From JAFECT01 sp964432415 (GTDB lineage Bacteria > Pseudomonadota > Alphaproteobacteria > Caulobacterales > Caulobacteraceae), in the NCBI GenBank assembly GCA_964432415.1, contig CAYSNW010000005.1:1-64000 (forward strand): DNA of 64,000 nt, given 5' to 3'. The notes below the pieces were generated by a model that saw nothing but the letters and a program-made list of their open reading frames with translations, made no database searches and had not been told where the DNA came from. Below are positions 61,495-64,000 of the stretch, piece after piece (within the stretch, counting starts at the first letter, position 1; every line of letters starts with the position of its first letter). The translations under genes and the position numbers were made by a program.

Positions 61495-61851
61495 TCAGGC
61501 CTTCGGTTTCCACCCCGTCTTGACCTGGGCCGCGTTCGCCCCGCCGTTGACCGAGAGCAGCACCAGCAGTCCCTGCTCGGCGGCCGCCCGGTCGGCATAG
61601 ACCTCACACTGGGCGCCGTCCTCCAGACGGATGTGGCGGCTCTCGCCGAGTTGGGCGGCGAAGGCGGTTTCGTAGTCGTGCTTTTTCGCCCCGTCGCCGG
61701 CGAAAAAGTCCGAGACGTAGTTGGTCGCGTCCGGTCCTTCGGCCACGCAGACGCCCCAGCCCTTGCCCTCCACCGGCTGGGCCGCGAAGGCGGGCGCGGC
61801 GGCGGACAGGGCGGCCAGCGCCAGGGCTGTGCAGGCGGCGCGCAGGATCAT
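61495..61851 (-). CDS. exported hypothetical protein
   Basis: The 118-residue product starts at ATG 61851. A signal peptide ends AAPAFA-AQP. The mature part has two Cys (GWGVCVAEG and AQCEVYADRAAAEQ) that may form a disulfide and an NYVSDFFAGD segment. No family is recognised. It lies upstream of the exported hydrolase on the same strand but is separated by 97 bp with a small GC hairpin, so it may be a separate unit. Confidence 0.68.
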   Translation of the reverse strand: MILRAACTALALAALSAAAPAFAAQPVEGKGWGVCVAEGPDATNYVSDFFAGDGAKKHDYETAFAAQLGESRHIRLEDGAQCEVYADRAAAEQGLLVLLSVNGGANAAQVKTGWKPKA

Positions 61852-61930
61852 CGAAACCAGCTCCTTGATTGACGGGCGAGGTTGGCAGATGTCGGCGGGG
61901 CCGACCAGCCGCCGCGTTCCGGAGCCGCCC

Positions 61931-62320
61931 ATGTCCCGCCTCAGCCTCGTCAGCCTGGTGGTCGCCGACTACGACGAGGCTATCGCCTTCTACGTCGGGG
62001 TGCTGGGTTTCGAGCTGGTCGAGGACACGGCCCTGGGCGGCGGCAAACGCTGGGTCGTGGTGCGGCCCCGGAGCGAGGAGGGCTCAGGCCTTCTGCTGGC
62101 CCGCGCGTCCGGCGAGGCCCAGTCGGCGCGGGTGGGCGACCAGACCGGCGGGCGGGTGTTCCTGTTCCTGGAGACCGACGACTTCGAACGGGATCACGCC
62201 GCCTGGTCGGCGGCCGGCGTGCGCTTCCTGGAGAAGCCGCGCCATGAACCCTACGGCCAGGTGGCGGTGTTCGAGGACCTGTACGGCAACCGCTGGGACC
62301 TGATCGAACCCCGGACCTGA
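61931..62320 (+). CDS. VOC family protein (glyoxalase/dioxygenase fold)
   Basis: The 129-residue protein starts at ATG 61931 (MSRLSLVSLVVADYDEAIAFY), the standard beginning of a vicinal-oxygen-chelate half. Candidate metal residues are the early Asp/Glu region, and the final AVFEDLYGNRWDLIE with its conserved Glu and Asp-x-x-Gly-Asn-x-Trp. Many such proteins act on glyoxal-type compounds, antibiotics or dioxygenase substrates; the substrate here is not clear. It overlaps no other gene. Confidence 0.9.
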   Translation: MSRLSLVSLVVADYDEAIAFYVGVLGFELVEDTALGGGKRWVVVRPRSEEGSGLLLARASGEAQSARVGDQTGGRVFLFLETDDFERDHAAWSAAGVRFLEKPRHEPYGQVAVFEDLYGNRWDLIEPRT

Positions 62321-62379
62321 GGCCTGCATCCTTCGCGGGGTCTGCGGCGTTTGGAGCGGGAACGAGGAGTTCCAAGTCC

Positions 62380-62865
62380 ATGAAACCGCTCAGCTTCGTA
62401 CCCCTGCTTCTGGCGGCCGCCTCGGTCGGCGCCATCGCGACCGCCGCCGCGGCCCAGGAGCACACCACGGTCATCCGCGAGCACCACGAGGTGGTGAGCA
62501 CGCCCGCCCCGCAGACGACCGAGACCCAGCAGGTGGTGCAAACCAGAAGCGTGGTTCGCCACACGACCGCGCGCCGCCACGCCATCGTGCACCGCGCCGT
62601 GCGCCACAGGGCCAAGGCCCGCACCGTGCGCGCCGCCCACTACGACAGCCGCACCGCGGTGACCTCCGTCACCGAGCCCGCCGGTCCGCCGGAGGTGACC
62701 TCCTACGACCGCAAGACCGTCATCCACCGCGACGAGGACGGCGTCGTGCATCGCCGCACCCGGGTGGTGCGCACCAATCCGGACGGCTCCAAGGACGTGA
62801 CGGTGCGGCACAACAGCGACGACGCGCCGCCGCCCCCGCCGCGCGACGATCCGGATCCGCGCTGA
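62380..62865 (+). CDS. exported basic His/Arg-rich hypothetical protein
   Basis: The 161-residue product has a clear signal peptide (ending ATAAAAQ-E). The mature chain is very rich in His, Arg, Thr and Val (VVRHTTARRHAIVHRAV, RAKARTVRAAH), with three VIHRD- or VIREHH-like segments and a Pro/Asp-rich tail (DDAPPPPPRDD). It may bind metals, nucleic acid or anionic polymers, but this is guesswork. No family is recognised. It ends 80 bp before the second methyltransferase-like gene. Confidence 0.7.
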   Translation: MKPLSFVPLLLAAASVGAIATAAAAQEHTTVIREHHEVVSTPAPQTTETQQVVQTRSVVRHTTARRHAIVHRAVRHRAKARTVRAAHYDSRTAVTSVTEPAGPPEVTSYDRKTVIHRDEDGVVHRRTRVVRTNPDGSKDVTVRHNSDDAPPPPPRDDPDPR

Positions 62866-62944
62866 GCGGGCTTCGCCGCAGGCCTATGGCATGGGGTAGC
62901 AGCGTTCTGCTAAGCCTCTTCTCACCCCACAGGAGAGGCTCCCC

Positions 62945-63682
62945 ATGCGTAAGTTCGCCCTGGTCTGCGCTTCGGCGCTGGTGATGGTTTCGGCCACGGC
63001 GCTGGCGGCGTCCGCCAAGCTGCCGGCCTACGTTTCCTCCGCCCTCGCCGACAAGGCTCGGCCTGAGGCTGACACCAAGCTGGACGAGGCGCGCCGGCCG
63101 GGCGAGCTGATCGTTTTCGCCGGGATCAAGCCGGGCATGAAGGTCGCCGACCTCCTGCCGGGCGGCGGCTATTTCACTCACCTGTTCGCCGATGTGGTGG
63201 GCGACAAGGGCCACGTCTTCGCCGTGCCGATCTCCGACAAGGGCGCCGAGCGGGTCAAGCCGGTGCTCGACGCGCACATGAACGTCTCGGCCGTGGTGGC
63301 CCCCCAGGGGACCTTCCCGATGCCGGAGAAGGTCGACGTGGTCTGGACCTCGCTGAACTACCATGACCTGCACAACCTGAAGCTCGGCGATGACGGTATG
63401 GTCAAGCTGGACAAGGCCATCTTCGCCGCGCTGAAGCCGGGCGGCGAGTTCATCGTCATCGACCATGCCGCCGCCGCGGGCTCGGGCCTGCGCGACACCA
63501 ACACCCTGCACCGCATCGATCCGGCCGTGGTCAAGCAGGAGGTCGAGTCCGCCGGCTTCAAACTGGAGGCCCAATCGAGCCTGCTGGCCAACAAGGACGA
63601 CGACCACACCAAGGGCGTCACCGATCCGTCGATCCGCCGGCACACCGACCAGTTCGTGTTCAAATTCAGAAAGCCGAAGTGA
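62945..63682 (+). CDS. exported class I methyltransferase-like protein, paralog 2
   Basis: The 245-residue product starts at ATG 62945 behind AGGAGAGG. A signal peptide ends at about residue 22 (TALAA-S). The fold matches the protein at 17887-18663: IKPGMKVADLLPGGGYFT (motif I), VWTSLNYHDLHN, LKPGGEFIVIDHAAAAGSG, and a shared C-terminal RRHTDQFVFKFRKPK. Both have the LHRIDPAVV segment. Two exported copies in one window suggest a duplicated role in the periplasm. No catalytic substrate can be assigned. Confidence 0.83.
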   Translation: MRKFALVCASALVMVSATALAASAKLPAYVSSALADKARPEADTKLDEARRPGELIVFAGIKPGMKVADLLPGGGYFTHLFADVVGDKGHVFAVPISDKGAERVKPVLDAHMNVSAVVAPQGTFPMPEKVDVVWTSLNYHDLHNLKLGDDGMVKLDKAIFAALKPGGEFIVIDHAAAAGSGLRDTNTLHRIDPAVVKQEVESAGFKLEAQSSLLANKDDDHTKGVTDPSIRRHTDQFVFKFRKPK

Positions 63683-63718
63683 CCGCTTCGGGAGCGGCCT
63701 CCGGCTGAAGACCGCCCC

Positions 63719-64000
63719 GTGCCCGATCTGATCCGCGACGGTTTCTGTGTCGTGCCCGGCCCGTTCGCCGAGACCGAGCTTGCAGGCTTGACCGAGGCCT
63801 ACGATCGGACAGTTGCGACGGCCGATCCGGCCGAGGTCCGTCACGGCTCCACGACGTTGCGCGTGGGCGGTCTGGTCAACGGCGAGCGGTGCTTCGTGCG
63901 CATCTTCACGCACCCGCCGCTGCTGGCCGCCGCGCGCGACCTGATCGGCGCTTCGTTCAAGCTCAGCGCCTTTCACATCCGAAGCCTGTCGCCGGGCGCC
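63719..64000 (+). CDS. phytanoyl-CoA dioxygenase (PhyH)-like protein, 5' end only
   Basis: 94 codons are visible from GTG 63719 to the window end. The start PDLIRDGFCVVPGPFAETEL has the N-terminal pattern of PhyH-type Fe(II)/2-oxoglutarate dioxygenases. The later strand and the approaching FHIRSLSPGA segment fit, although the iron-binding His-x-Asp would lie beyond the edge. It starts 36 bp after the methyltransferase-like stop on the same strand. Assignment is moderate because the catalytic half is missing. Confidence 0.6.
   Translation, partial: MPDLIRDGFCVVPGPFAETELAGLTEAYDRTVATADPAEVRHGSTTLRVGGLVNGERCFVRIFTHPPLLAAARDLIGASFKLSAFHIRSLSPGA

Overview
The window is GC-rich and gene-dense, with short intergenic gaps, many GTG starts and many 1-40 bp overlaps between neighbouring genes. 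The mix of genes (exported M13, M28 and M61 peptidases, MBOAT/SGNH acylation genes, a reductive pyrimidine pathway, small palindromic intergenic repeats) suggests an alphaproteobacterium, most likely a Caulobacterales member such as Phenylobacterium or Caulobacter. That placement comes from gene content and style; no rRNA or other marker gene is present. I see no tRNA, rRNA, insertion sequence, prophage or CRISPR array.

Region by region. 1-1.9 kb: a membrane protein cut by the window edge, a membrane protein/XRE regulator pair behind a promoter with tandem dyads, and small exported or membrane proteins. 2-5.8 kb: an amino-acid permease, then a translationally coupled minus-strand set (YbjQ protein, amidase-signature enzyme, amidase_2-like lipoprotein). 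6-10 kb: two SGNH proteins, an AlgI-like MBOAT acyltransferase and a small membrane protein, forming a surface-polymer acylation operon. 10.1-14.6 kb: a MarR regulator with a dyad over its stop codon, an exported protein and an HD-domain protein, then hisC between two copies of a two-hairpin repeat; one copy supplies the end of a DUF2252 gene. 14.7-25 kb: exported proteins (Asp-box propeller, methyltransferase-like protein, M13 peptidase), GST, YceI, a class A beta-lactamase-like enzyme and an AI-2E family transporter.

25-48.8 kb is a nucleoside and nucleobase catabolic region. deoA (thymidine phosphorylase) lies at 25 kb and deoB-deoC-ALDH16 at 44-49 kb. Between them is an eight-gene minus-strand operon for reductive pyrimidine degradation: preT, preA, class III aminotransferase, pydC-type amidohydrolase, a small protein, NCS1 transporter, dihydropyrimidinase and a PagL-like lipid A deacylase. 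Together these would split thymidine, convert deoxyribose-1-phosphate to glyceraldehyde-3-phosphate and acetaldehyde (then acetate), and take the base to a beta-amino acid and a semialdehyde. Next to deoA is an ATP-citrate-lyase-like gene pair with an oversized large subunit. FkbM methyltransferase, MGMT, GST, M28 peptidase and CAP-domain genes fill the rest.

49-64 kb: a DUF47-PiT-Nudix phosphate operon, an M61 peptidase, a VapBC-type toxin-antitoxin pair behind a perfect 24-bp palindrome, an acyl-CoA synthetase with a TetR/FadR-like operator, and an overlapping minus-strand set (exported alpha/beta hydrolase, membrane spermidine-synthase-like protein, Tat-exported PIMT-like methyltransferase). 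The end holds a VOC protein, a basic His/Arg-rich exported protein, a second exported methyltransferase-like protein and the start of a PhyH-type dioxygenase.
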